The position numbers and the translations under genes are program-made. Under the pieces are notes generated by a model. It ran no database searches. It worked only from the letters and a program-made list of their open reading frames with translations, and had not been told where the DNA came from. Positions 28,300 to 37,914 of a stretch of DNA of 64,000 bases are shown here, one piece after another (position 1 is the stretch's first letter; every line of letters starts with the position of its first letter). This DNA comes from Acidobacterium sp. S8 (GTDB taxonomy: Bacteria; Acidobacteriota; Terriglobia; Terriglobales; Acidobacteriaceae): NCBI RefSeq assembly GCF_009765985.1, contig NZ_LMUM01000037.1, positions 132,113 to 196,112 of the forward strand, written 5' to 3'.

Positions 28300-28307
28300 G
28301 GAGCAAG

Positions 28308-28354
28308 GCGGCGAAGAATCTCAACGAATCAAAATCGTTGAAATTCTTCGCCGC
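28308..28354 (+). terminator. Long hairpin after metE
   Basis: GCGGCGAAGAAT plus TCAACGA pair with TCGTTGA plus ATTCTTCGCCGC, 19 base pairs with one unpaired base on each side and a 7-nt loop. There is no T-run, so it may act as an mRNA 3' end stabiliser, or as a bidirectional terminator towards the convergent anti-sigma gene. Confidence 0.6.
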
Positions 28355-28382
28355 GCTTAAACTGTCGCGCCTAAATGAATGG

Positions 28383-28616
28383 CTAGCACTTTTTGCACTT
28401 GGCAAGAATCGCCTTCTGCAGGCGTTCACGAAGTGCATTCGGCAGCTCATACAACTCATGGCTGCGGTAGATTTCGATTGTTTTGCGCGTGGTGTTCATC
28501 GTGATGACACAATGCTCGCAGCCGCGCAGATGCTCTTCAAGGTCCGCCCTTAGTGTTATCGATACCCGTTCTTCGAGCAGATCATCCAGTTGCGCAATAA
28601 ACTCCGTGCACGTCAC
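28383..28616 (-). CDS. Anti-sigma factor with zinc-finger (zf-HC2) motif
   Basis: 77 residues, ATG 28616 overlapping the end of the sigma gene by 4 nt. The zinc-binding anti-sigma pattern is seen: Cys3, then HLRGCEHC (HxxxCxxC, residues 29-36). It lacks a membrane segment, so it is a soluble, cytosolic anti-sigma factor that should bind the preceding ECF sigma factor. It ends in KCKKC, two further Cys that might respond to redox or metals. The overlapping gene order (sigma, then anti-sigma) supports a functional pair. Confidence 0.88.
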   Translation of the reverse strand: MTCTEFIAQLDDLLEERVSITLRADLEEHLRGCEHCVITMNTTRKTIEIYRSHELYELPNALRERLQKAILAKCKKC

Positions 28617-29239
28617 TTCGCACCATCCCTTTTGTTTTTGCGGAAGTACCGGCTCAGCCGTTCCCGCAACTGCAGCCGCGCCCTCAGCAAACGCGACTTA
28701 ACCGCCGGGACACTCAGTCCCAAAGTTTCAGCGGTCTCTTCTGTCGAGAGACCTTCTACGTCCCGCAATACAAACACGGTACGGAAGCCCGGGGGCAGCC
28801 CTTGAATCGTCTTCCGCAAAATGTCGGCCAGTTCCGATTGACCATATTGCATCTCCGGATCCGGACCCCAGTCCGCCAGATCGCGCGGCATGGAGCCTTC
28901 ATCCGTCTCGACATCTTCGTCGATCGAAACCATACGACCGGTGCGCCGTTTACGCAAGCGCATCAGCGACTCGTTCACCGCAATCCGCACCAGCCAGGTA
29001 TAAAACTTCGAGTTACCCTGGAACTGATCCAGCTTCTCGTACGCCTTTAAAAAGGCGTCCTGCACCACGTCTTCCGCGTCTTCGCGGTTTTGCGTGATGT
29101 GCTGCGCAATTCGAAAAACCTGGCGGTCATATTGCTTCACCAGCTTTTCGAACGCCTGCACATCCCCTTCGCGTGCTCGGTTTACGAGCAGAACGTCCGG
29201 GTGAACTTCTTCCGTTCCTTGTGTTTGGATGTCTGGCAT
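28613..29239 (-). CDS. ECF RNA polymerase sigma factor (RpoE-like)
   Basis: 208 residues from ATG 29239 (MPDIQTQGTEE); the open frame extends upstream but that part lacks sigma-factor character. Region 2 is at about residues 35-100 with DAEDVVQDAFLKAYEKL and the promoter-melting FYTWLVRIAVNESL. An acidic linker follows, then region 4 with LPPGFRTVFVLRDVEGLS and the HTH SVPAVKSRLLRARLQLRERL. It directs RNA polymerase to envelope- or stress-type promoters and is held back by the zf-HC2 protein encoded next. The lytic transglycosylase gene diverges from it, and the 270-nt gap between the two could hold promoters for both. Confidence 0.92.
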   Translation of the reverse strand: MPDIQTQGTEEVHPDVLLVNRAREGDVQAFEKLVKQYDRQVFRIAQHITQNREDAEDVVQDAFLKAYEKLDQFQGNSKFYTWLVRIAVNESLMRLRKRRTGRMVSIDEDVETDEGSMPRDLADWGPDPEMQYGQSELADILRKTIQGLPPGFRTVFVLRDVEGLSTEETAETLGLSVPAVKSRLLRARLQLRERLSRYFRKNKRDGAK

Positions 29240-29508
29240 GACAGATGGCTTCAGGAAATCGACCTTTCGTGACCGGAACAGCGATCGCGCCGCAGCGTGG
29301 GCTACAGCCTGTTCCAGCCTACATAGTAAATGATTTGCGCTCGGCAGGAGCGAAGTTACTGATTCTGCATTTGTTGTCTCATCAGACTGAAATCTTTGGC
29401 GTCTACGCATCGCCGATCAGTGCATAAATAGGAACGCCTCTGCGCTCAATCGTGCCGCAAACGCAGCCATGCTCCGCGTTTTCGGCTTACAGTGAAAGCA
29501 GGGGAGCA

Positions 29509-31890
29509 GTGTACGCAGTGAGTCGAGTTTTTTCTGGCGGAAATAAGGTTGCAGCTTTGGTTATCGCTGGCGCGGTGTCAGCCTCGTGCTGGTCACAGGG
29601 AACGTCATCGTCTTCCACTACACATAAAAAGCATACGTCCACTACATCATCCACACATACTGCGAAGAAGACCACGACGCACAGCGTTGAGCATAAAACA
29701 TCCACGGCGACGCACCACAAATCGACACACACCAAGCGGCGCCCGCTCTCAGCCAAAGCCAAGGCAAAGAGCCAGAAGCTGCATCAGGCCTTCGTAGCTT
29801 CATCGCAGCTTCGCCCAATGGCGCAGCAACTGGCCACCATGCGTACGCCGGCCGCTTATGCCGGAGTATCGGCCTACGCCCGTTCTCATAGTGGCGAAGC
29901 ATCCGCTGCGGCATACATGGCCCTCGGTCACGCCTATCTGCTCGACCTCAAATTTCCTGATGCCGTGACCGCCTTCCATCAGGCAAACGTGCAGGGGCAG
30001 GCGCTTGACGACTACGCCGACTACCTCGAAGCTCAGGCCGATCTGCAGAGCAACAATCTCGCGCAGGCTGAAACCATCCTCAGCTCCTTCGTACAAAAGC
30101 ATCCTGACAGCATCTTCGTTCACAGCGTTCCTGTGTTGCAGGCCAATCTCTTCCTGCAGGAAGGCGATCCGCAGGCTGCGCTTCACATCCTCGACGCGCA
30201 TAAAGATGAGAACATCGCCAACCATGCCGACTATCAGCTCGCGCTCGCCAAAAGCTATCAGATGGCTGGCCGTCTGCCTGAAGCGACGCAACTCTTCCGC
30301 CGCACGTTTCTTGGTTTCCCTTTGAGTTATGAGGCGACGCAGGCTAAGGCGCAGCTGGCCGCATTAGGAGCAACCTCGTCGCTCACGATCGAAGAGCGCA
30401 GCCATCACGCCGAAGCTCTCTATAAGGCAGGGCGCTTCAACGAAGCAGACGATGAATACCGCGCCTTGGCAAATGATCCATCCGTCACCGACGGTCTGAA
30501 AAATTCGCTGCTTGTCGCCGCCGCCAACTGCGACTGGAAGCTCAAGCACCTCAGCAAAGACGCACTCGACCGAATCCCCGACAGCGATGACGAAACCGGC
30601 GCGCGTCGAATGTATCTCTACATGGAGCTTGCCCGCGACAAGGACGACGGCGAAACCCAGCGCAGCATTGTCGAGCAAATGGAGACGCGCTTCCCAAGCA
30701 GCCCCTGGCTCAATGAAGCTCTCTACTCCAGCGGCAACATGTATCTGCTGCGTAAGGATTTCCCCACCGCCATTGGCTACTATGGCGAGCTTGCCAAGCG
30801 ATTCCCCAAGTCCTCCTATGCGCCCAGCGCTCACTGGCGTGCCGCGTGGCTTAACTATCGCACCGGGCAATACTCTGAGGCTGCCCGCCTCATGGATGAG
30901 CAGATCGCCGTCTACCACGGCGGCAAGGAAATTCCCTCAGCGCTCTACTGGCGCGGACGTCTCTATCAAAATCAGGAACGCCGCCCGGAGATGGCCGCGG
31001 TCTACTACCACACCGTCGCCCGCATCTATCGCCACTACTACTACGCATCCATCGCGCAGCAGCGGCTTGCTGAACTCGGCAGCGTGACTCCGGCCAACGT
31101 CGCCTCGCTCGAAGCCATGCATCCCGAGCCCATCCCCACGCTTACCGACGACATTCCCGAAGACGATCCGCATGTCGTTCGCGCACACCTTCTCGCCAAC
31201 GCCGGATTGAACGAATACATCGCGCCTGAAATTCAGGCGGCCGACGGCAGTGACGAATGGGGCGCTCTCGCCGAAGCGAAGATCTATGCCTCTTATGGCG
31301 AGAACTGGCGCGCCATGCGCTGCATGAAGCGCGCGCTTCCGTTCTACACCTCGGCGCCGATTGACTCGCTGCCGATGGAATACTGGCGCATCCTTTTCCC
31401 GCAGGCCTATTGGTCCACCATTAAGTCTGAATCGGAAAAGAACGGGCTTGATCCTTACATGGTCGCGTCGCTTATTCGCCAGGAAACGGAGTTCAATCCC
31501 GCCGCCATCTCGAACAAGAGTGCCTATGGCCTCATGCAGCTATTGCCCTCGGTTGGCAAAAGCATGGCTAAAGAAGAAGGTATCCACCACTTCGAAGCCA
31601 ACGATCTGCTTAATCCCGATACGAACATCCGCCTCGGCACGCGTTACCTGCGCCAGACGCTCGAGAAATTCAACAGCCAGCCCGAGTACACCTTTGCAGC
31701 TTACAATGCGGGCGACAATCGCGTTACCGACTGGCAATCCATCGGTCACTACAGTGGCATGGATGAGTTCGTAGAATCTATCCCTTTCACCGAAACACGC
31801 GAATACGTGCAGGCCATCATCCGCAATGAAGAAATCTATCGCGAGCTCGACCACGCCTCGACACAGCAAAGCGCCTCAGCTACTAAATAA
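29509..31890 (+). CDS. Soluble lytic murein transglycosylase (Slt70-like) with TPR-rich N-terminal region
   Basis: 793 residues from GTG 29509; GTG 29518 fits the GGGGAG site at 29501-29506 better by spacing, and GTG 29452 is also open. A signal-like segment (VAALVIAGAVSASCWS) is followed by a Thr/His/Lys/Ser low-complexity stretch (residues about 35-85), which may bind the wall or be periplasmic linker. Residues 100-590 are helical TPR-like repeats. The C-terminal SLT domain at about 620-770 has LIRQETEFNPAAISNKSAYG with the catalytic Glu, then GLMQLLPSVGKSMA and YNAGDNRVTDW. It cleaves the glycan strand of peptidoglycan. Confidence 0.9.
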   Translation: MYAVSRVFSGGNKVAALVIAGAVSASCWSQGTSSSSTTHKKHTSTTSSTHTAKKTTTHSVEHKTSTATHHKSTHTKRRPLSAKAKAKSQKLHQAFVASSQLRPMAQQLATMRTPAAYAGVSAYARSHSGEASAAAYMALGHAYLLDLKFPDAVTAFHQANVQGQALDDYADYLEAQADLQSNNLAQAETILSSFVQKHPDSIFVHSVPVLQANLFLQEGDPQAALHILDAHKDENIANHADYQLALAKSYQMAGRLPEATQLFRRTFLGFPLSYEATQAKAQLAALGATSSLTIEERSHHAEALYKAGRFNEADDEYRALANDPSVTDGLKNSLLVAAANCDWKLKHLSKDALDRIPDSDDETGARRMYLYMELARDKDDGETQRSIVEQMETRFPSSPWLNEALYSSGNMYLLRKDFPTAIGYYGELAKRFPKSSYAPSAHWRAAWLNYRTGQYSEAARLMDEQIAVYHGGKEIPSALYWRGRLYQNQERRPEMAAVYYHTVARIYRHYYYASIAQQRLAELGSVTPANVASLEAMHPEPIPTLTDDIPEDDPHVVRAHLLANAGLNEYIAPEIQAADGSDEWGALAEAKIYASYGENWRAMRCMKRALPFYTSAPIDSLPMEYWRILFPQAYWSTIKSESEKNGLDPYMVASLIRQETEFNPAAISNKSAYGLMQLLPSVGKSMAKEEGIHHFEANDLLNPDTNIRLGTRYLRQTLEKFNSQPEYTFAAYNAGDNRVTDWQSIGHYSGMDEFVESIPFTETREYVQAIIRNEEIYRELDHASTQQSASATK

Positions 31891-31921
31891 AGTGATGTCA
31901 GTCTAAGCGATAACCCGGGTG

Positions 31922-31950
31922 CCCCATCCTTTGCGAAGCAAAGGGCGGGG
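31922..31950. repeat. Hairpin-forming intergenic repeat
   Basis: GCCCCATCCTTTGC-GAA-GCAAAGGGCGGGG forms a strong stem (CCTTTGC/GCAAAGG plus CCCC/GGGG) between the transglycosylase and ADOP genes, which converge. The GTGCCCCA lead-in resembles the larger repeats at 42142 and 44953, so it is probably a relative of that intergenic family. Confidence 0.55.
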
Positions 31951-31988
31951 TCCAATCTCTCCATCGAGCCAATCACGCCCCAACCCAG

Positions 31989-34634
31989 TTAATTCGTTCG
32001 CAGCGCAATCATTGGATCGATCCGCGAAGCCCGACGCGCCGGAATATATCCGGCCAGCAGGGCCACCGTACCCAGCAGCAACACCATCCCCGCAAACGTC
32101 AACGGATCGGTAGGCTCTGTCCCAAAGAGTAGGGAAGCGATCAATCTTCCGACTCCAAACGCCGCAACAGCTCCAACAGCAATACCCGCCAGCGCCAGCC
32201 ACAACGTCCTGCGAATCACATCCAGTTGCACGCGCGACCGTGAAGCGCCCAACGCCATGCGAATCCCGATCTCCTGCGTCTGCCGTGTTACCGAATACGA
32301 GATCACGCCGTAAATTCCCAGAGAAGCCAGCAATAACCCAAGCCCGGCAAAGATCCCTACCAGCATGACAAAAAACCGTCGCGGCGAGGTGGAATGATCC
32401 ACCAGTGTCTGGATAGGAATGAACTCCGTCGCGGGCTGTCCCGGATTGATCTCGCGCAACGCATGCATCACGCTCGAAGCCAATGTAGCTGGAGGCAGCT
32501 TCGTCCTCACCACCAGCTCCGCACCCACAGGCCCGTATGAAAGGGGCAGATACATCTGCCAGCCGGCAGCGGTTTCTGCGCTGCTCTCATGCACATCGCT
32601 AACCACGCCGATAACGCGGGCATCCGTCCCGTTTACCTCTGCAATGCGGCCCACGGCATCCTGACCGGGCCAGAGTTTTTTGGCGACCGTCTCGTTGATA
32701 ATGACTGCTTTTTCACTGTTGAAGCCATCGTTCCAGTCGAAGTCGCGGCCCTTCACCAGCCGCATACCAATCGCGTTGAGATATCCTGGCGAAACGATAT
32801 AGACAAACGTGTCTTCCAGTTCTCCCTTGGCATACTCTCCATGCCCTTTGGCCGAGATCCCCCAGCTTCGATTGCGGCTCATGGGCAGCATGTCAGAGAT
32901 CCCCGCAGCTTCAATCCCAGGAAGACTCTGCACGCGCCCCTGAATTTCTTTCCAGCTTGCCCTGGCTTTTTCAGCTGTATCCGGATTGCCGTAGTCCACG
33001 CTGATCGCCGCACTCCGGCTCGGCTCGAAGCCAAGATCGACATCCAGCACGCGCATGAAGCTGCGCAGCAGCAGCCCCGCGCCTACCAGCAGTACGCAGG
33101 CCAGCGCTACTTCTGAAATCACCAGCACTGCGCGCATCCGCTCATGCTTCCGGCCTGCGCTCGCCCCATGTCCGCTGTCCTTGAGCGCGTCCTGCAGATC
33201 GCTGCGTGACATCCTCAGCGCCGGAGCCAGCCCAAACAGCACCGCCGCGACTACTGCAATCAGCACCGTCCAAGCCAGAGCGCTTCCATCCAGCCGGACA
33301 CTGCTCAGGAGCGGCAGTGCAATCGATCCCTGATGCGCCAGATAGCTCGTGACACCGAATGCAATGCCCAACCCCAGCAATGATCCCGCAGCGGAAAGCA
33401 CCAGGCTCTCCGTCAATAGCTGACGAACCAGCCTGCCGCGCCCCGCACCCAGCGCGCTGCGCATGGCAAACTCTTTGCTGCGGGCCGCAGCCCGCGCCAG
33501 CAGCAGGTTTGAAAGATTCACGCACACAATCAGCAGAATCAGGCCCACCGCGCACCACAGCACAATCAGCGACCGCCGCAGCTTGCCGCTCACATAATCC
33601 TTCAGAACTAAAAGATTGGCAGTGTAGCCCGGCTTCTGATTTGGACGCTGCACGTTGCTATCAAGCTCGGGAAAAAGCATGTCCGCCTCGGCCTGCGCCA
33701 ACCCCACGCCTACCCCCGGCTTCAGTCGCCCGATCAGCGCCAGTGTATTTCCCCATTCACGAATAGTGGTCATGATGACCGGCGTAAAAAGATCCGCCTT
33801 CTTCCCCGGAGCAAACACCGAGCCGAAATCAAAGTTCTCCGGCAGCACACCGATAATCGTCGTCAGCGTCCCATCAAGATTGACTGCCTGCCCAACAACG
33901 GCAGGGTTTCCGGCAAACTGATGCTTCCAATACGCATAGCTCAGCAGCCCTACCGGACGAGCATTCTTCAAGCACTCTTCCGGCAAAAAGAGCCGTCCCA
34001 GCATCGGTTCAACGCCTAGCGTCTGAAAGAAATTCCCCATCACTATCATGCCGCTGAGCGGAACCGGCTGGCCGCTACCAATGAGCTTCACATTGTCATC
34101 GGCATTAAAGGCGAAGTAGCCGCTCACCGATTGAAAAGCATGGTTGCGCTGCTGAAACTCCTCTACCGCATCCGCCGAGTACGTCATGCTCGACTCGCCG
34201 CCGCGCGTATCCCTCGTCAATATCCGAATCAGCCGCTCAGGATCGTGAAACGGAAGCGGCCGCAGCAGAATCGTATTCACCACGCTGAAGACGGCGACAT
34301 TCGCGCCGATCCCCAACCCCAGAATCAGCACTGCAATCAGCGCGAAGCCGCGATCGTGCCCCAGTGTGCGAAACGAAAAGCGCAGATCCTGCATCAGCAC
34401 ATCGAGCCACGGCAACCCGCGTTCTTCGCGCTGCTGCTCGCGTGCCTGCTGCACCCCGCCAAAGCGAACCAGTGCCGCTCTCCGCGCCTCTTCCACCGTC
34501 ATCCCGCGCCGCACGTTTTCTTCAATCGCCAGATCAAGGTGCGAAGCCATCTCCGCATCCAGATCCCGATCTAAAGGTGCCTTCGCGAAAAAAGAGCGCA
34601 TACGCTGCAGCATCTGCAGAAACACATGGGTCAT
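31989..34634 (-). CDS. ADOP family permease (MacB/FtsX-like), first copy
   Basis: 881 residues, ATG 34634. Acidobacterial duplicated orphan permease: an N-terminal cytosolic domain (residues about 15-85) with EMASHLDLAIEENVRRGMT, a first membrane helix at about 100-125 (IAVLILGLGIGANVAVFSVV), a large periplasmic MacB_PCD domain, two FtsX-type blocks of helices and a second periplasmic domain. It ends with GYIPARRASRIDPMIALR, the hallmark end of FtsX/MacB permeases. There is no ATPase domain or adjacent ABC ATPase gene. It is closely similar to its neighbour at 34669-37359 and is the last gene in the PadR-ADOP-ADOP operon. The function of the family is unknown. Confidence 0.93.
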   Translation of the reverse strand: MTHVFLQMLQRMRSFFAKAPLDRDLDAEMASHLDLAIEENVRRGMTVEEARRAALVRFGGVQQAREQQREERGLPWLDVLMQDLRFSFRTLGHDRGFALIAVLILGLGIGANVAVFSVVNTILLRPLPFHDPERLIRILTRDTRGGESSMTYSADAVEEFQQRNHAFQSVSGYFAFNADDNVKLIGSGQPVPLSGMIVMGNFFQTLGVEPMLGRLFLPEECLKNARPVGLLSYAYWKHQFAGNPAVVGQAVNLDGTLTTIIGVLPENFDFGSVFAPGKKADLFTPVIMTTIREWGNTLALIGRLKPGVGVGLAQAEADMLFPELDSNVQRPNQKPGYTANLLVLKDYVSGKLRRSLIVLWCAVGLILLIVCVNLSNLLLARAAARSKEFAMRSALGAGRGRLVRQLLTESLVLSAAGSLLGLGIAFGVTSYLAHQGSIALPLLSSVRLDGSALAWTVLIAVVAAVLFGLAPALRMSRSDLQDALKDSGHGASAGRKHERMRAVLVISEVALACVLLVGAGLLLRSFMRVLDVDLGFEPSRSAAISVDYGNPDTAEKARASWKEIQGRVQSLPGIEAAGISDMLPMSRNRSWGISAKGHGEYAKGELEDTFVYIVSPGYLNAIGMRLVKGRDFDWNDGFNSEKAVIINETVAKKLWPGQDAVGRIAEVNGTDARVIGVVSDVHESSAETAAGWQMYLPLSYGPVGAELVVRTKLPPATLASSVMHALREINPGQPATEFIPIQTLVDHSTSPRRFFVMLVGIFAGLGLLLASLGIYGVISYSVTRQTQEIGIRMALGASRSRVQLDVIRRTLWLALAGIAVGAVAAFGVGRLIASLLFGTEPTDPLTFAGMVLLLGTVALLAGYIPARRASRIDPMIALRTN

Positions 34635-34668
34635 AAACTTTACCTTTCAAAGAACCTGGTAGTCAGCC

Positions 34669-37359
34669 TCAATTCGCACGCAGCGCAATCATCGGATCGA
34701 TCCGCGAAGCCCGTCGCGCCGGAATATACCCAGCCAGCAGTGCAACCACGGCCAGCAGCACCACCGTCGCCGCAAACGTAATCGGATCCGTCGGCTCCGT
34801 CCCATACAGCAGCGACGCAATGCCGCGAGCCACCGCGAACGAAGCCACCGCACCCGCACCAATCCCAATCAATGCCAGCAGCAGCGTCTTGCGAATCACC
34901 CCAAGCTGTACCCGCGACCGCGAGGCACCCAGCGCCATGCGAATCCCAATCTCCTGCGTCTGCCGCGTGACGGAATATGAGATCACGCCATAAATCCCCA
35001 GCGAAGCCAGCAATAGTCCAAGCCCCGCAAAGATGCCCACCAGCAGCACAAAGAAGCGCCGGGGCGACGTCGCATGATCCACCAGCCCCTGAATCGGCTT
35101 GAACTCGGTAGCAGGTTGTCCCGGATTGATGTCGCGTAGCGTATGCATCACGCTCGAAGCCAGTGCCGATGGCGGCAGCTTCGTCCGCACCACCAGGTTC
35201 GCCCCTTCCGGCCCAAAGTTCTTGTTCGCTGGCAGATACATCTGCGCGCCTGCATTGTCCTCCGCGCTGCTTTCGCGCACATCGGCAATCACGCCGATCA
35301 CGCGCACTTCTGCGCCACCCGCAACAGCTATACGTCCAATCGGGTCCTGCCCCGGCCAGAGCTTCTTCGCAATGGTTTCGTTAATAACGACCACGTTCTG
35401 GTTATTTGCCAGATCTTCCCAACTGATGTCGCGCCCCTTCATCATGCGCATGCCCATCGCGTTCACATATCCGGGCGAAACAACGTAGACGAAAATACCT
35501 ATGAAATCATTGTCCTTAGGCTTCTCGGTGCCTTTTGCCGCAATGCCCCAGCTTCGATTCCGGCTCATGGGCAGATTGTCCGAGATGCCTGCCGCCTCGA
35601 CTCCAGGAATCATCGAAACCTGGCGCACCACTTCCTGCCATATCGCGGCTCTCTTCTCCGCATTGCCGCCATCGTTATAGTCCACGCTGATCGCCGCAGC
35701 CCGACTTGGCTGGAATCCAAGGTCCACATCCAGCACGCGCAGAAAGCTCCGCAACAACAGTCCCGCGCCTACTACCAGCACGCACGCCAGCGCTACTTCT
35801 GAAATCACCAGCACCGAACGCATCCGCTCATGCTTTCTGCCTTCGCTCGTCCCGTGTCCAGTATCTTTGAGCGCCTCCTGCAAGTCGCCGCGCGAAACCC
35901 TCAGCGCCGGAACCAGCCCGAAGAGCACCGCCGCTGCTACCGCAATCATCACTGTCCACGCCAGCGCCGTGCTGTCCACGCGCACACTGCTCAGCAGCGG
36001 CAGCGCAATCGATCCCTGATGCGCCAGGTAAGCCGTTACCGAGTAAGCAATCCCCAGCCCGAGCATTGCGCCAAGGCTCGCCAGCACAAGGCTCTCCGTT
36101 AGCAGTTGCCGAACCAGCCGTCCGCGTTCCGCGCCCAGCGCGCTGCGCATGGCAAATTCCTTGCTGCGAGCCGCCGCCCGCGCCAGCAGCAGGTTCGAAA
36201 GGTTGACGCACACAATCAGCAGAATCAGACCCACCGCGCACCACAGCACAATCAGCGACCGGTGCAGCTTTCCGCTCACATACTCCTTCAGAACCGTGAG
36301 CTGGCCCGTATAACCCTTTCCGTACTCCGGGTGTTTCAGCTCGAAAAACAGTTGCGGCAGCAACATATCGGCCTCAGCCTGAGCCGCGCCCAGCGTCACG
36401 CCCGGCTTCAAACGTCCAATCAGCGCCAGGTCATTTCCGTCATCGCGGAAATCGTCCATGATGTACGGAACGAACAGGTCCACCTTCGCGCCGGGCGAAA
36501 ACACTGATCCGAAATCGAAGCTTTCCGGCAGCACGCCTATCACCGTTACCGGCGTGTTATTGAAACTGATTGCCTTGCCTACGATGCTGCTGTCTCCGCC
36601 AAACTCTTTCTTCCAAAAGGCATGGCTCAACAACGTGACCGGCCGCGCATTCTTCACGATCTCCTCTGGCCTGAACAACCGGCCAAGTACGGGATCCACG
36701 CCGAGTGTCTGGAAGAAATTCCCCATCACCAGGATGCCGGTTACGGGTAGCGGCACTGCGCGCGCAGTCAGCTTGAAATTGTCCGGTCCGGTGAAGGCAA
36801 AATATCCCGTTACATCCTGAAAGGAACGATTCCGCTTCTGGTACTCCTCAGTAGCATCCGCCGTATACGTCTTGCTCGATTCGCCGCTCTGCGGATTCTT
36901 CTCCACAATCCGCACCAGCCGTTCAGGATCACGCAAGGGAAGCGGACGCAGCAGAATCGTATTCACTACGCTGAAGACAGCGACATTCGCGCCAATTCCC
37001 AGCCCCAGAATCAGCACTGCAACAATAGCGAAGCTGCGATCGCGCCGCAGCGTCCGGAAGGTAAATCGCAAATCCTGCCCTAATACATCGAGCCACGGCA
37101 AACCGCGTTCTTCACGATGCTGCTCACTCAGCTGTTGCATTCCACCAAAGCGCACAAGGGCCTTCCTTCTCGCCTCTTCAGGCGTCATTCCACGTCGCAC
37201 ATTTTCTTCAATCGCCATCTCAAGATGCGAAGTCATCTCGTCAGTCATGTCATGGTCGAGCGAATCCTTGCGGAAAAAAGAACGAAGACGGCTGAGCGCC
37301 CGTCGGAGTGAAGCGCTCACGGTATTAGTCGTTGCGGAGGTCCCATTTGAGTCCGTCAT
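34669..37359 (-). CDS. ADOP family permease (MacB/FtsX-like), second copy
   Basis: 896 residues, ATG 37359 overlapping the PadR stop by 4 nt. It shares the whole domain layout with the copy 34 nt downstream (31989-34634), including identical blocks such as VLILGLGIGANVAVFSVVNT, RSLIVLWCAVGLILLIVCVN and LLASLGIYGVISYSVTRQTQ. The two are a recent tandem duplication with divergent periplasmic loops. The N-terminal cytosolic domain (SHLEMAIEENVRRGMTPEEARRKAL) is the part that distinguishes the PadR-linked ADOP group. Probably coregulated with PadR through the operator at 37721-37767. The cargo or signal is not known. Confidence 0.93.
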   Translation of the reverse strand: MTDSNGTSATTNTVSASLRRALSRLRSFFRKDSLDHDMTDEMTSHLEMAIEENVRRGMTPEEARRKALVRFGGMQQLSEQHREERGLPWLDVLGQDLRFTFRTLRRDRSFAIVAVLILGLGIGANVAVFSVVNTILLRPLPLRDPERLVRIVEKNPQSGESSKTYTADATEEYQKRNRSFQDVTGYFAFTGPDNFKLTARAVPLPVTGILVMGNFFQTLGVDPVLGRLFRPEEIVKNARPVTLLSHAFWKKEFGGDSSIVGKAISFNNTPVTVIGVLPESFDFGSVFSPGAKVDLFVPYIMDDFRDDGNDLALIGRLKPGVTLGAAQAEADMLLPQLFFELKHPEYGKGYTGQLTVLKEYVSGKLHRSLIVLWCAVGLILLIVCVNLSNLLLARAAARSKEFAMRSALGAERGRLVRQLLTESLVLASLGAMLGLGIAYSVTAYLAHQGSIALPLLSSVRVDSTALAWTVMIAVAAAVLFGLVPALRVSRGDLQEALKDTGHGTSEGRKHERMRSVLVISEVALACVLVVGAGLLLRSFLRVLDVDLGFQPSRAAAISVDYNDGGNAEKRAAIWQEVVRQVSMIPGVEAAGISDNLPMSRNRSWGIAAKGTEKPKDNDFIGIFVYVVSPGYVNAMGMRMMKGRDISWEDLANNQNVVVINETIAKKLWPGQDPIGRIAVAGGAEVRVIGVIADVRESSAEDNAGAQMYLPANKNFGPEGANLVVRTKLPPSALASSVMHTLRDINPGQPATEFKPIQGLVDHATSPRRFFVLLVGIFAGLGLLLASLGIYGVISYSVTRQTQEIGIRMALGASRSRVQLGVIRKTLLLALIGIGAGAVASFAVARGIASLLYGTEPTDPITFAATVVLLAVVALLAGYIPARRASRIDPMIALRAN

Positions 37360-37709
37360 TGACCACCGCCTTCGTTCTGCATGGCCAATACCCGGCCCAT
37401 GACACCAGCCAGCCGCTCCCAGTACGCGGCATCCTGAGCAAGCTGTTTTCGCCCCGTTCTGGTGATCGAATAAAACTTGGCCTTACGATTGTTTTCCGAT
37501 GTGCCCCATTCGGCATCGATCCATCCGCGCTGCTGCAGTCTTACCAGCGATGCATAAATCGTCCCCTGGTTCAGCAGCACCTCATCTCCGCTGATCTGCT
37601 CAATACGCCGCGCAATCCCATAGCCATGCAGCGAGCCCATCGCCGCCAGCGTCTGCAGAACCATCAGGTCCAGCGTTCCCTGCAAAAGATCAAGTTTCGA
37701 CTCGCCCAC
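37356..37709 (-). CDS. PadR family transcriptional regulator (acidobacterial type)
   Basis: 117 residues from GTG 37709, which has AGGAGA 5 nt upstream; the frame is open to 37733, but that would start inside the operator. The winged helix is typical: DLLQGTLDLMVLQTL, then HGYGIARRIEQIS, LNQGTIYASLVRLQQRGWI as recognition helix and wing, and FYSITRTGRKQL. The short C-terminal helix is the dimer arm. It is the first gene of the operon with the two ADOP genes, as seen repeatedly in acidobacteria, and should repress its own operon in response to an unknown ligand or envelope stress. Confidence 0.92.
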   Translation of the reverse strand: MGESKLDLLQGTLDLMVLQTLAAMGSLHGYGIARRIEQISGDEVLLNQGTIYASLVRLQQRGWIDAEWGTSENNRKAKFYSITRTGRKQLAQDAAYWERLAGVMGRVLAMQNEGGGQ

Positions 37710-37720
37710 CGAAGTCTCCT

Positions 37721-37767
37721 GTGGCCACACCACATAACCATTGCATACTTATATGTGGTGACGCCAC
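37721..37767. promoter_or_regulatory. Inverted-repeat operator upstream of padR-ADOP
   Basis: Arms 37721-37736 and 37752-37767 are inverted repeats matching at 14 of 16 positions, with a perfect inner part CACCACATA/TATGTGGTG separated by 15 nt. The site lies directly upstream of the PadR ribosome site (37715-37720). The ATGTG core is of the kind PadR proteins bind. Autoregulation by PadR is inferred. Confidence 0.75.
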
Positions 37768-37914
37768 AGGAAAACGTCAAGAAAACGTCAAATTTTCTAA
37801 GGCGTGAAAATCAAATTTCTTGGGCGATTTGTCGAATTCCGGTCCGGCCGTTCGTTGATATGGTGAAGGCAGGGTAACCGGCCGCCGAAGACCATTACAG
37901 GAGAAGGAGAAATT

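Noticed and set aside
28613-29410. Longer start for the ECF sigma factor at 29410
   Set aside because: The added 57 residues have no sigma-factor character and run through the promoter region shared with the transglycosylase; ATG 29239 fits the family.
29600-29760. Repetitive Thr/His/Ser/Lys codons in the transglycosylase gene, at first taken for a tandem repeat or CRISPR-like array
   Set aside because: It is irregular low-complexity coding sequence in frame with the gene; there are no equal repeats and spacers.
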